Notes under the pieces: generated by a model
Database searches by the model: none
Told to the model about the DNA's origin: nothing
Seen by the model: only the letters and a program-made list of their open reading frames with translations
Part shown: positions 44,162-52,867 of the stretch, piece by piece
How positions within the stretch are numbered: position 1 is the stretch's first letter
How the letters are laid out: each line of letters starts with the position of its first letter
Translations under genes and position numbers: made by a program
From: Methylomonas koyamae
Lineage (GTDB): Bacteria; Pseudomonadota; Gammaproteobacteria; Methylococcales; Methylomonadaceae
DNA length: 64,000 nt
Reading direction: 5' to 3'
Assembly (NCBI RefSeq): GCF_019669905.1
Contig: NZ_AP019777.1
Span: 3,100,001 to 3,164,000, forward strand

Positions 44162-46480
44162 TTAGAAGCGGTAGACGAATTCGTTGGAGTTGGCCACCGC
44201 GTGCACCAGGTCGACGAAGGCCGACGAACGCACCGGGTCAAGCTTTTCCGCATCCTTCACGCCGACCGGCACGCTGGCGGTGAATTTGCCTTCCGCAACT
44301 TTTTGCTTAATCACTTTTTCCTGCTCTGCCAGGAAGCCTTCCAGAGTTTCTTTTTCCGCGTCGGTCGGGCTGCGGGCGAACAGAATCTGGTACAAGCGTT
44401 CCAATTGGTCGGATTCGTCGGCGCCGGCTTCGTTGATTACTCGCCCGGCCAGAGCCTGCGACCAACCGAACACGGTATCGCTGTTGAACAGGGCCAACGA
44501 TTGCAACGGCGTCGTCGTCACGTCGCGCTTGCTGTGCACTTGCTGGGCGGAGGCCATATCGAAGGTATCCAGCATCGGATACGGCACGCTGCGTTTAGTA
44601 AACACGTACAGGCTTCTGCGGTTGGTTTCCTTCGCGGTTTTATCCACCGGCCATTTATCGCCGGCATTCAAACCTTTAGGCACTTCCGGGAATACCGGCG
44701 GCCCACCGACGCTGTCTTCCAACTTCGCTGAGGCGACCAGCAACGAATCGCGGATTTGTTCGGCTTCCAAGCGTTGGCGCGGGAATACGGCCAGCAATTT
44801 GTTGTCCGGATCGGCTTTAGCCACGTCTTCGCGCGGTTTGGAATCCTGGCGGTAGACGCTAGACAGCAGGATTTCCTTGTGCAGCTTTTTCACGCTCCAA
44901 TTCTGTTTGATGAAATTGGATGCCAGATAATCCAGCAATTCCGGATTGGTCGGTTTGGTACCGGCTTTACCGAAGTCGCTGACGGTTTCGACGATGCCTT
45001 TGCCGAAATACTGGCCCCAGACCCGGTTGACGAACACTCTCGCAGTCAACGGATTGGTCGGGCTGGCGATCCATTTCGCTAGAGCGGCGCGGCGGCCGGA
45101 CGATACCGCGGTCGGTTTAATATCCGGTTGCTCGCTGGAAATTGCGGCCGGGAAGCCGGGTTGCACTTCTTCCAACGGCTTGTCGAACTGGCCGGCAAAA
45201 CGCACGTGGGTCGGCGGTTGCTGCGGATGGCCCAGCTCGGACACTGCGGAGATGTAGACAGAACCTTTCACGGGCTTCAATTTTTCCCATTTTTTCAGTT
45301 CTTTATTGATCTCCTTAAACTCTTCGGCTTTTTTCTCATAGCTCGGATCGTAGCTGTAGGCGCCTTTGGCCGAGTTGTCCTGATAGAAGGCTAACGCCGC
45401 GGCCGCTTCGTTCTCGTTGGAATCGTAACGGTGGTTGATCCAGCGGTCTTCCGGCGTCCATTGGCTTTCCGGTTTGTTCAATGCCGCCTGAGTCTCCAGC
45501 GAGAACCGCTCGTAGTTGTATTTCCGGGCTTTATCCTTGACCGGATCGATCAAAGCCTGGCGTTTGGCTTTGATTTCCTTGACCGCCTCTTCCCATTTGG
45601 CGTTGGCTTTTTCCCATTCCTGTTCGGTTTCGCCTTTGACCGGCACCGGAATCTTGTCCACCGCATTGACGTTGGCGAAGAACGATTGCAGTTGGTAGTA
45701 CTCCTTCATCGAAATCTTGTCGAACTTGTGGTTGTGGCAACGGGCGCAACCCACTGTTTGCGCCAGAAACACCTCGCCCACGGTATCGGTGATATCGGTC
45801 TGGTTCTGGAATTTTTTCTGGACCAGGTCGCGCGAGTTGCTGTCGTCGGGATAGCTTCGGATGAAACCGGTGGCGATCAAGGCGTCGGTATTGCCCGGAT
45901 AAATTTCGTCGCCGGCCAATTGTTCCTGTACGAATTGCGCGTAAGGTTTATCTTCGTTGAACGACTTGACGACGTAATCGCGGTAACGCCACATGTTGTC
46001 GCGGTTCTCGTCGTTGGTGAAGCCGGAACTGTCGGCATAACGGGCCAAGTCCAGCCAGCGCCGGGCCTGGCGCTCGCCGTATTTCGGCGACGCCAGCAAG
46101 CGGTCGGCCAGTTTCTCGTAAGCGTTGTCCGACGTGTCGTTGACGAAGGCTTCCACTTCTTCCGGGGTCGGAATCACGCCCCAGGCATCCAGCGTTGCCC
46201 GGCGAATGAAGGCGGCGCGTTCGATTTCCGGCGACGGCGCCAATTCTTTAGCCTCTAACGGCGCCAACACAAAAGCGTCGATTGGGGTTCTGACCCAGTC
46301 CTGGTTTTTGACGGCCGGCGCTTCCGGCGATTTCAACGGCTGGTAGGCCCAATGTTTCGACTTCGAACCGCCGGCTTCGGCCTTGGCCGGCTCGGCCGCT
46401 TTTTCTTCTGCCGCGAACGCTTGGCTGGGTAGCGCTAACGTCACCCCCCACAGCAGCGCGGAAACCAATTTCAATCTCAT
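44162..46480 (-). CDS. DUF1549/DUF1553 (PSCyt2-PSD1) protein with haem motif
   Basis: A 772-residue exported protein. Signal peptide 1-23 (LPSQAFAAE), DUF1549 region (TPIDAFVLAPLEAKEL, RRATLDAWGVIPTPEEV, RRWLDLARYADSSGF), a single haem-type motif CARCHNHKFD in the middle, a coiled central region, and DUF1553 (LAKWIASPTNPLTARVFVNRVW, FGKGIVETVSDFG, PRQRLEAEQIRDSLL). The start at 46480 has GAGGAATCTT before ATG; the frame extends upstream only as overlap with the rhodanese gene. It is transcribed with DUF1501, whose partner it is in planctomycetes. Confidence 0.93.
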   Translation of the reverse strand: MRLKLVSALLWGVTLALPSQAFAAEEKAAEPAKAEAGGSKSKHWAYQPLKSPEAPAVKNQDWVRTPIDAFVLAPLEAKELAPSPEIERAAFIRRATLDAWGVIPTPEEVEAFVNDTSDNAYEKLADRLLASPKYGERQARRWLDLARYADSSGFTNDENRDNMWRYRDYVVKSFNEDKPYAQFVQEQLAGDEIYPGNTDALIATGFIRSYPDDSNSRDLVQKKFQNQTDITDTVGEVFLAQTVGCARCHNHKFDKISMKEYYQLQSFFANVNAVDKIPVPVKGETEQEWEKANAKWEEAVKEIKAKRQALIDPVKDKARKYNYERFSLETQAALNKPESQWTPEDRWINHRYDSNENEAAAALAFYQDNSAKGAYSYDPSYEKKAEEFKEINKELKKWEKLKPVKGSVYISAVSELGHPQQPPTHVRFAGQFDKPLEEVQPGFPAAISSEQPDIKPTAVSSGRRAALAKWIASPTNPLTARVFVNRVWGQYFGKGIVETVSDFGKAGTKPTNPELLDYLASNFIKQNWSVKKLHKEILLSSVYRQDSKPREDVAKADPDNKLLAVFPRQRLEAEQIRDSLLVASAKLEDSVGGPPVFPEVPKGLNAGDKWPVDKTAKETNRRSLYVFTKRSVPYPMLDTFDMASAQQVHSKRDVTTTPLQSLALFNSDTVFGWSQALAGRVINEAGADESDQLERLYQILFARSPTDAEKETLEGFLAEQEKVIKQKVAEGKFTASVPVGVKDAEKLDPVRSSAFVDLVHAVANSNEFVYRF

Positions 46481-46592
46481 AAGATTCCTCCAAAAATTAA
46501 CAATGTCGCGTCGGCTCCGCAACGGCCGGAAAACTGGGCGTTTTCCGCTTCCTGCCGCGGCGGCTGCCGTTTGGGTTTCTTCAATCCTTAAA

Positions 46593-47039
46593 TTATTTTT
46601 TCGGTTCCGGCGGCGCGATTTTGGCCAGCTTGCCGCCTTCTTCTTCGTAGTTTTGGGCGCCGACCGCACCGACCACCTTGAAGCCTTTACTTGCCAACAG
46701 ATCGCCCGCAGCACCGGCTCTGCCGGCATGGTTGGAAACGGTGACGACGTTTCTGTCCTTCGGAATGAAACCCAGGCTGTTTTCGATCTCGGCGGCTTGA
46801 ATGCTCAAATACACCGGAAAGCCGCCTTTGGCCGTCAATTCGTCCGGCCGACGCACGTCGATAATGGTTAACTGCTCCGGCTTGACCAGCAGCGCGTCGA
46901 ATTGGGCGCGGTTCAATTTCGGCGTTTTATATTTGTATTCGGCGGCCGGCTTTTGTGCTTGCTGATGCTCGTCGGCGGCAAATGCGGCCGGGGCGCTGAG
47001 CATTAAGGCCAAAATCGCAAGCTGGATGGTTTTATTCAT
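46593..47039 (-). CDS. Exported rhodanese-like protein lacking the catalytic cysteine
   Basis: A 148-residue periplasmic protein with signal peptide 1-21 and one rhodanese domain (LTIIDVRRPDELTAKGGFP, then VVTVSNHAGRAG). The active-site loop, normally CxxGxR-like, has Ser at the cysteine position, so sulfur transfer by the standard mechanism is unlikely; it may bind a ligand or partner. First gene of the operon with DUF1549/1553, DUF1501 and SMP-30 genes. Confidence 0.85.
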   Translation of the reverse strand: MNKTIQLAILALMLSAPAAFAADEHQQAQKPAAEYKYKTPKLNRAQFDALLVKPEQLTIIDVRRPDELTAKGGFPVYLSIQAAEIENSLGFIPKDRNVVTVSNHAGRAGAAGDLLASKGFKVVGAVGAQNYEEEGGKLAKIAPPEPKK

Positions 47040-47108
47040 ATTCTGTTTCTTCCTGTTATGAGTTATTCGCGTACAAACGCGATTGAACGGTGAGTACCTT
47101 TGGTAAAT

Positions 47109-47124
47109 TGCAACTTGCATGCCA
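47109..47124 (-). promoter_or_regulatory. Sigma-54 promoter of the rhodanese-DUF1549-DUF1501 operon
   Basis: Minus strand TGGCAT-GCAAG-TTGCA: GG and GC are ten bases apart and the -12 element is perfect. Predicted transcription start near 47098, about 59 bases before the gene. Confidence 0.78.
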
Positions 47125-47263
47125 CGAATCCGCAAAATCGACGGCTGGCGAAAATTTTTATTAGCCATTGATTTAATTAGACTTTTATAAAGATGCCAGC
47201 ACAAACTCAGTGTCGAGCGACGCCGTCGCCATCCGGCCGGCTTATCGGCTGATGCAGATTCAA

Positions 47264-47300
47264 CAGCGGCACAACAGCGGCTGTTGTTGGGCTAGCAGGC
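47264..47300. promoter_or_regulatory. Candidate enhancer dyads (rhodanese operon)
   Basis: CAACAGC-G-GCTGTTG (47272-47286) and TGTTG-GGCTAG-CAGGC (47285-47300). The stretch CTGTTGTTGGGCTAGCAGGC matches 15 of 20 bases of the site upstream of the cytochrome operon and lies a similar distance (about 165 bases) above the promoter. Confidence 0.5.
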
Positions 47301-47343
47301 GCGACTTCGATTGCGGGATAGGCAAAGCGCGCGGACGGAACGC

Positions 47344-47378
47344 AAAAAAAACGGGCCTGGGTTGTTACCCTGGCCCGT
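47344..47378 (-). terminator. Rho-independent terminator of the TonB receptor gene
   Basis: Minus strand ACGGGCC-A-GGGT ... ACCC-A-GGCCCGT stem with one mismatch, followed by a run of seven T. It lies 25 bases after the stop at 47403. Confidence 0.85.
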
Positions 47379-47402
47379 ACGGAGGCACCACGAGAAATTG
47401 GT

Positions 47403-50306
47403 TTAGAACTTGCCGTTCAGCGTCACGCCGAACCACTGCGGAATACCCGGCTGCCAACTGTTCCAGGTTTTGGCAAACGGGGTCTGGTTGTTGAAGATGT
47501 TCTTCGCCACCAGCGACACGTCGAACGCGCGGTCCTTGCGGCCGATACCGATGGATAAGTCGGTCGTGGTGTTGGCCGGAATCACGCTGTATTCGGACAA
47601 GGCCACGTCGGATTTATAGCTGCTGGTGAACGCAGTGGTGAAGCTGGTGTGGAATTCCTGGTTGCTGCCCAACACTTCCACCGGATACCTGAATTCCGGA
47701 CTGACGCTGAAGGTAAATTTAGCCGCGCCGGGCAATGTTCGGCCGGTCAAATCGAAAGTGGGCGAGGCCAGGTTATTCCATTCGGCAGCTTTACCGGCGT
47801 TTTTGAAATCGGTGTAAAACGCTTCGTTATACGAACCCGAGAAATTGACCGAGGTAAACGGAATGGTATCGACCAACGAACCGTCCACCTCGACCCCGTA
47901 GGCGCGGACACCCTTGGCGTTGCCGGTAATCGAGGTATAAGTATCCTGACCCAAAGCCGCGGTTTGGTATTGGTCGATAACCTGTACCGCTTGCTGGTAA
48001 TTGTTGATCTCGGTCCAGAAAAAGTCGGTATTCAAAGTCAGCGCCCGATTGAACAAGGTCGATTTCAAACCGATTTCGAACGAGTTGGTTTTCTCCGGCT
48101 CGACCAGGTAAGCCACGCTGTTGACGGTCTGCGACAAACCGGCCTTTTCGTTGTAGCCCCAGGACAGGTAACCGGTATAGTCCTCGTTGAATTTATAGGT
48201 CGGCCGCACTTGGTAGCTGGGCTGGGTGGATTTGAAGCTGCGGCCCGGCTCCCGGCCCCAGAGCAAGCCCATCTGGCCGGCCCGCAAGCCTTTCGCATCG
48301 CCGACCTGGCGCCGCTGCGCCGGCGTCAGGCCGGCATATGTCGCCACGCCGAAGTATTTCAAGGCCACCGCATCGGCCCGCGCCACTTGTACCGGGTCCA
48401 GCCCGGCACTGGCTGTTAAATCGCCGGTCGCGGTCACAGTATCGAAACCGCCCAGGTTGATGCCGTTGACCGAGTACGGATTCAATGCGGCACCGGAACC
48501 TTGGTTGGTAATGAATTTGTCGGTCTCCTGGCGCCGGTTTTCGATGTTGAAACGTACCCCGGTTTCCAATGTCAACGGCTCGGTGATGTGCCACTTGGCA
48601 TTGACGAAGGCGGATGCGGTTTTGTTATGGATGTAATACGGGTTGTCGGTATGCAATTCGTTTAACGAATCCATCATCAACTGGCGGCCGGCCGAGTCGG
48701 CATCCAGCCGGCCGTAAGCGCCGGCTCCGGCCAACCAGGCGCCGGCGTCGCGGCCGAATCCGACCCGGTTGCCTTTGATCATTTTCCGGTCGTTGAAATA
48801 GGCGCCGGCGACGTAATCGACCAGATTGCCCCAGTTGGAAGTGAATTTGATCTCCTGGCTCAATTGCCGGAATTCGGGTACCGCGCCACCGCCGTTTTTC
48901 TGGACGTCGAACGGGGTCGAATCGCCGTCGTTACGGGCCTGGAATTCGAAATCGCGATAAGCGGTAATCGAGGTGAACTTACCGATACCGGCGTCCCAGT
49001 TGGCTTCCACCGAGCCGCCCTTGCTGGCGGTGATCAAGGCGTATTGCGCATCCTGGTTGAAGGCGTTTTCGCCGTTGCCGTACAGGTAGTTGTTTTGGTA
49101 GCTGTATTCGGGCTTGCCCTCTCTGAACCAGCGCCGCGCCAAGCGGGTTCCGGCATCGTTGTTCAGGTTGGTCGGCAAGCCGTTGGCCGAGATTCGCGGC
49201 GTCGGCGTATAGAAGTTGTTGCCGTTGTTGAATTCCTCGCCGCGCGGATTGGCGTCGAAGCGGATCAGAGTACTGAAGGTCTCGCTCGGCGTCAGCAAAA
49301 ACTGGATCCGGCCGGACACCCGGTCGCGGTTGTACCAGGTCTGGTCGGTGTTATATAGGTTTTTGGTGGCGCCCTCGCCTTTGTTGACGTGGAACGCGCC
49401 GCGCCAGGCCAGGAAGTTGTCGATCACCGCCCCGCCCAAGGCGGCGTCGCCGATGTAAGTGTTGAACTGGCCGTAGGTAGCGGAATAGGTCGCTTCTCGG
49501 TTGAAGGTAGGCCGCCGGGTGTTGATATTGACCCGGCCCAAGCTGACGTTCTTGCCGCCGTCGGTGCCTTGCGGGCCGCGCTCGACCTGAATCGAATCGA
49601 TGTCGTAATGGTCGAAGCTGGACAGCGGGTTATAGGCGTAAGGCACGTTATCGACGATGGTACCGACGCTGGGGTCCATTGCGTCGGTTTGCGCCTGCTG
49701 GCCGACGCCGCGCATCGACAAGCTGCTGGTGCGGGCGTTACCGTAGTTCCATTTGACGTTACCGGCCCGTTTCAAAATGTCGCCCAAATCCATCGCCAAT
49801 TCCTTATGCAACTCCTCGCCGGTCCGGACCGAAGTCGAGTTGGGGATGTCTTTCAGCTTCTGCAAACGAGGCCGGGCCTTAACCACCACCTCGCCCAAAT
49901 CTTTGGCCTTGTCGTCTTCCTGCTCGGCCAGTTGCAATTCGGCTTCCGCGGCCTCGGCGCCGGGCTCGGTTGCCGTAGCACCGCCCGCAGCAACCGCTCC
50001 AGCGGCACCTGCAGCCGCCGAGCCTTTCCTGATCAACTCCAATTCCCTGGCCTTTGCCGCCGCCAATTCCTGGCGCAAACGCTGGTTCTCGAGTTCCAAA
50101 TCGCTGGCCGCCTTGCTGTTGCCGGCGTTACGTTTTGCCGCTTTCTTGGCCGGCGCCGCCTGGGCGTCGGTCGCCGCTAGTAGCGAAGCGCCGGCAATCG
50201 CCACCGCAACGCAGGCCGATAGGGTTCTGCGTCGGCTGACGGTTTTCGGAACGCCCGCATCCGGTCCGAGCGTTTGCGGCTCTGCGCTTGTCGAATAATC
50301 TTTCAC
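47403..50306 (-). CDS. TonB-dependent outer-membrane receptor with N-terminal coiled-coil extension
   Basis: A 967-residue receptor. The signal region is about 25-51 (AIAGASLLAATDAQA). Residues about 68-94 form a coiled coil (ELENQRLRQELAAAKAREL), followed by an Ala/Gly-rich linker, then a TonB-box-like LGEVVVKARP, the plug (IPNSTSVRTGEELHKEL, SMRGVGQQAQTDAMDPSVG, VERGPQGTDGGKN) and a barrel ending in F. The extension between signal and TonB box is unusual and may contact a periplasmic partner. It has its own sigma-54 promoter and terminator. The ligand cannot be told; co-regulated redox proteins suggest a metal complex or an oxidised organic compound. Confidence 0.93.
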   Translation of the reverse strand: MKDYSTSAEPQTLGPDAGVPKTVSRRRTLSACVAVAIAGASLLAATDAQAAPAKKAAKRNAGNSKAASDLELENQRLRQELAAAKARELELIRKGSAAAGAAGAVAAGGATATEPGAEAAEAELQLAEQEDDKAKDLGEVVVKARPRLQKLKDIPNSTSVRTGEELHKELAMDLGDILKRAGNVKWNYGNARTSSLSMRGVGQQAQTDAMDPSVGTIVDNVPYAYNPLSSFDHYDIDSIQVERGPQGTDGGKNVSLGRVNINTRRPTFNREATYSATYGQFNTYIGDAALGGAVIDNFLAWRGAFHVNKGEGATKNLYNTDQTWYNRDRVSGRIQFLLTPSETFSTLIRFDANPRGEEFNNGNNFYTPTPRISANGLPTNLNNDAGTRLARRWFREGKPEYSYQNNYLYGNGENAFNQDAQYALITASKGGSVEANWDAGIGKFTSITAYRDFEFQARNDGDSTPFDVQKNGGGAVPEFRQLSQEIKFTSNWGNLVDYVAGAYFNDRKMIKGNRVGFGRDAGAWLAGAGAYGRLDADSAGRQLMMDSLNELHTDNPYYIHNKTASAFVNAKWHITEPLTLETGVRFNIENRRQETDKFITNQGSGAALNPYSVNGINLGGFDTVTATGDLTASAGLDPVQVARADAVALKYFGVATYAGLTPAQRRQVGDAKGLRAGQMGLLWGREPGRSFKSTQPSYQVRPTYKFNEDYTGYLSWGYNEKAGLSQTVNSVAYLVEPEKTNSFEIGLKSTLFNRALTLNTDFFWTEINNYQQAVQVIDQYQTAALGQDTYTSITGNAKGVRAYGVEVDGSLVDTIPFTSVNFSGSYNEAFYTDFKNAGKAAEWNNLASPTFDLTGRTLPGAAKFTFSVSPEFRYPVEVLGSNQEFHTSFTTAFTSSYKSDVALSEYSVIPANTTTDLSIGIGRKDRAFDVSLVAKNIFNNQTPFAKTWNSWQPGIPQWFGVTLNGKF

Positions 50307-50391
50307 TGTTTCACCCGATTTAATTGTCCAAATTAGAAATTAGGCATCCATGCAGCAACGGCCGCGATGAAATGTGCCCTGCATCACCTTT

Positions 50392-50407
50392 TGCAATGCA
50401 CATGCCA
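50392..50407 (-). promoter_or_regulatory. Sigma-54 promoter of the TonB receptor
   Basis: Minus strand TGGCAT-GTGCA-TTGCA, GG-N10-GC spacing exact. Predicted start near 50381, with a 75-base leader before the receptor gene. Confidence 0.8.
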
Positions 50408-50586
50408 TCGTTCGGCCAACCGACGGATGCGTAATGGCCGGCGACGCCGCAATCGGGATTAAATCTCGCTGTTTATAAGCGTTTAACGCGGGTTTACATT
50501 TTTTAACCGGCGGCGGGCTAACGCGCGCACTGACGCCGCTTTTTTGCGGAAAATTGTTGAACCAGGGACAGCCTATGTTGGCGCCG

Positions 50587-50602
50587 TGCTGATCGGGCAG
50601 CA
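50587..50602. promoter_or_regulatory. Candidate shared enhancer between receptor and cupin
   Basis: TGCTG-ATCGGG-CAGCA, the same dyad as upstream of tonB. It lies between two divergent sigma-54 promoters, about 185 bases from that of the receptor and about 100 bases from that of the cupin. The rest of the 50307-50889 gap has no gene. Confidence 0.55.
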
Positions 50603-50695
50603 ACGCCGCGCGGCGAAATTTTTGCGTCGGACAGCAGACGCAACGGTAAGCCATACCTTTAAAGCCCGCACTTTTCCAGTCCAGCAATCTCCGGT

Positions 50696-50711
50696 TGGCT
50701 TGCAAATTGCT
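50696..50711 (+). promoter_or_regulatory. Sigma-54 promoter of the cupin gene
   Basis: Plus strand TGGCTT-GCAAA-TTGCT, GG-N10-GC exact. Predicted start near 50722; the 168-base leader contains a large hairpin. Confidence 0.65.
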
Positions 50712-50757
50712 GAATCGAGACTGAACACTCGCCCAGCTCGGTCGAGCCTATCCGACT

Positions 50758-50880
50758 GGCTGGGTTTCGGAGTGTTCGGTCGGGTTTTTTGGCGGCTGGG
50801 TTCCCGCCAATCGATCCACGGAACGGAGAGCCCAAGACCGAACACTCCGAAATCCAGCCGCGAACCGTCTTTTTTTTTTT
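50758..50880 (+). terminator. Long hairpin plus T-run in cupin leader (possible attenuator)
   Basis: A 24-base arm (50758-50781) pairs with 50836-50859 with one mismatch. Ten bases later there are eleven T residues (50870-50880), then the ribosome site GGAG and ATG at 50890. It could end transcription between the sigma-54 promoter and the cupin gene, or be an inserted palindromic repeat. Confidence 0.5.
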
Positions 50881-50889
50881 GGAGAACAC

Positions 50890-51345
50890 ATGTTGCACAT
50901 CATCCGCAAACCGCACGCCCCAGTACTGGCTATCCTGTTGGGCTTAAGTTCGGCCGCAAGCAACGCCGCCGAACTGGACCCGAAAGCGATCTCGATCAAA
51001 CTGCCCGAGCAAATCAATTGGGTTGCCAACCCCAGCGGTTCCGAGACTGCCGTATTGGTCGGCGACCCGGCCAAACCCGGCCTGTACGTGGTATTGAACA
51101 AATGGAAAGCCCACCACAACAGCAAGCCGCATTCGCATCCTAACGACCGCTTCATCACCGTCATTTCCGGCACCTGGTGGGTCGGCACCGGCAGCGACTA
51201 CAACCCTGACGAGCTGAAGCCGGTGCCGGCTGGCAGCTTCGTCACCCATTACGGCAACGAAATCCACTACGACGGCGCCAAGGACGAAGACACCATCCTG
51301 CAAATCGTCGGCATCGGCCCGGCCACTGCCACGCCTGCCAAATAA
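50890..51345 (+). CDS. Exported cupin-domain protein
   Basis: A 151-residue periplasmic protein: signal peptide about 1-27 (LGLSSAASNAA) and one cupin barrel with metal-ligand motif KPHSHPNDRFITVISGTWW and second motif PAGSFVTHYGNEIHYD. It probably binds a metal and a small carboxylate or acts as a detoxifying enzyme. It is divergent from the TonB receptor and shares the regulatory region, so is likely part of the same regulon. Confidence 0.85.
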   Translation: MLHIIRKPHAPVLAILLGLSSAASNAAELDPKAISIKLPEQINWVANPSGSETAVLVGDPAKPGLYVVLNKWKAHHNSKPHSHPNDRFITVISGTWWVGTGSDYNPDELKPVPAGSFVTHYGNEIHYDGAKDEDTILQIVGIGPATATPAK

Positions 51346-51459
51346 ATTTGCCGTTTTCGGAAATTTCGAAATCCATATCGTTTTTTGCCGTTTGCCGCCG
51401 CCTTGAGCGGCGGCTAATCTGATCGGCCCTACAGCCAACTAAATTTTGCCAATCCACCG

Positions 51460-52620
51460 ATGAGCTTTCCCGTTTCCCGCCGTATCGAAAACCTGCATCC
51501 CTCCGATATTCGCCTGATGACCAAAGCCTGTGAGCGGGTCGGCGGCATAAATCTGGGCCAGGGCCTGGGCGATTTGCCGGCGCCGGCCTTGGTGCGCGAT
51601 GCGGCGATCCAGGCCATACAGGAAGGCCAGAACACTTACACCGCCTCGGAGGGCATCGCTCCGTTGCGGCAGGCGATTGCCCGCAAGCTGAAACGCGACA
51701 ACGACTTGGCAGTCGATGCCGAGGCCGAAATCGTCATCAGCGCCGGCACTACCGGTGCTTTTGCTGCGACGCTGACGGCCTTGTTCAATCCCGGCGACGG
51801 CGTCCTGTTGCTGGAGCCTTATTACGGCTACCACCTCAACACACTGCTGCTGCAAGGCCTTGAGCCGCAATTCTTAACTCTCGCACCTCCGGCCTTCAGC
51901 CTGGAAGAATCCGCACTGGACGCGGCTGTCAAACCTAATACCCGCGCCCTGGTGATTTGCACACCGTCCAATCCCAGCGGCAAGATATTTAGTACCGAGG
52001 AATTGGCAATCGTCGAACGCATCGCCCGCAAGCACAATTTGCTGGTCATCTCCGACGAGATTTACGAATACATCACCTACGACGGCCGCCGTCACATTTC
52101 GCCTGCCAGTACTCCGGGCTTGGCCGAACGCACGGTCAGCATCATGGGCTTTTCCAAAACCTTCAGCATCACCGGCTGGCGCTTGGGCTACGCGGTAGCC
52201 AAGCCGGACTTGGCCAAAGCCATCAACCTGGTCAACGACCTGCTATACGTCTGCGCCCCTTCGCCTTTGCAATATGGCGTTGCCGCCGGATTGAATGCGC
52301 CGGCCGACTATTTCGCAAAGCTTAGAAACGAATACCAGCGCAAGCGCGACATCATCTGCGACGGCCTGGCCGCCGCCGGCATGGCGCCGTTTATTCCGCA
52401 AGGCGCTTATTACGTGTTGGCCGACATCGCCCATTTCGGTTACCCGGATGCCAAAACCGCCGCATTGGCTTTGCTGGAACAATCCGGCGTAGCCAGTGTA
52501 CCGGGCAGCGCCTTTTACCAGGGCCGTGAAGGCGACGGCCTGGTTCGCTTCTGCTTTGCCAAGGACGATCAAACCCTACATGAAGCCGTACACCGACTGG
52601 GTAAATTTCGTCCGGCGTGA
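51460..52620 (+). CDS. PLP-dependent class I/II aminotransferase
   Basis: A 386-residue fold-type I aminotransferase. Substrate-binding NLGQGLGDLPAP, cofactor residues in TTGAFAATL, NPSGKIFS, SDEIYEYITYDG, and the Schiff-base lysine in FSKTFSITGWRLGY; final arginine in VRFCFA. It is related to aspartate/kynurenine-type enzymes; substrate uncertain. It lies ahead of the ribA-like gene with a 250-base gap, so it may or may not belong to the pterin/flavin-type cluster. Confidence 0.9.
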   Translation: MSFPVSRRIENLHPSDIRLMTKACERVGGINLGQGLGDLPAPALVRDAAIQAIQEGQNTYTASEGIAPLRQAIARKLKRDNDLAVDAEAEIVISAGTTGAFAATLTALFNPGDGVLLLEPYYGYHLNTLLLQGLEPQFLTLAPPAFSLEESALDAAVKPNTRALVICTPSNPSGKIFSTEELAIVERIARKHNLLVISDEIYEYITYDGRRHISPASTPGLAERTVSIMGFSKTFSITGWRLGYAVAKPDLAKAINLVNDLLYVCAPSPLQYGVAAGLNAPADYFAKLRNEYQRKRDIICDGLAAAGMAPFIPQGAYYVLADIAHFGYPDAKTAALALLEQSGVASVPGSAFYQGREGDGLVRFCFAKDDQTLHEAVHRLGKFRPA

Positions 52621-52867
52621 CGCGCTGCCTTCCCGAACCAACCTGTTGACCAATCAACAGCCCGCCAGCAAAAACTGCTTAGCAATCAGCAACACAAACT
52701 GCGTAACCACTTTGCGCAGCTTAGATATTGGCATTTGCGGTTGGCATGTAATTTGTTTAAGCGATGGTTCATTACCTTTTTGCGCGCCATTCATTCAACG
52801 ACCAATACCGGCCGGTTGACGCAATCGATATAAACGCCATTCATTTAGCGCGCCCTTGATAATAACC

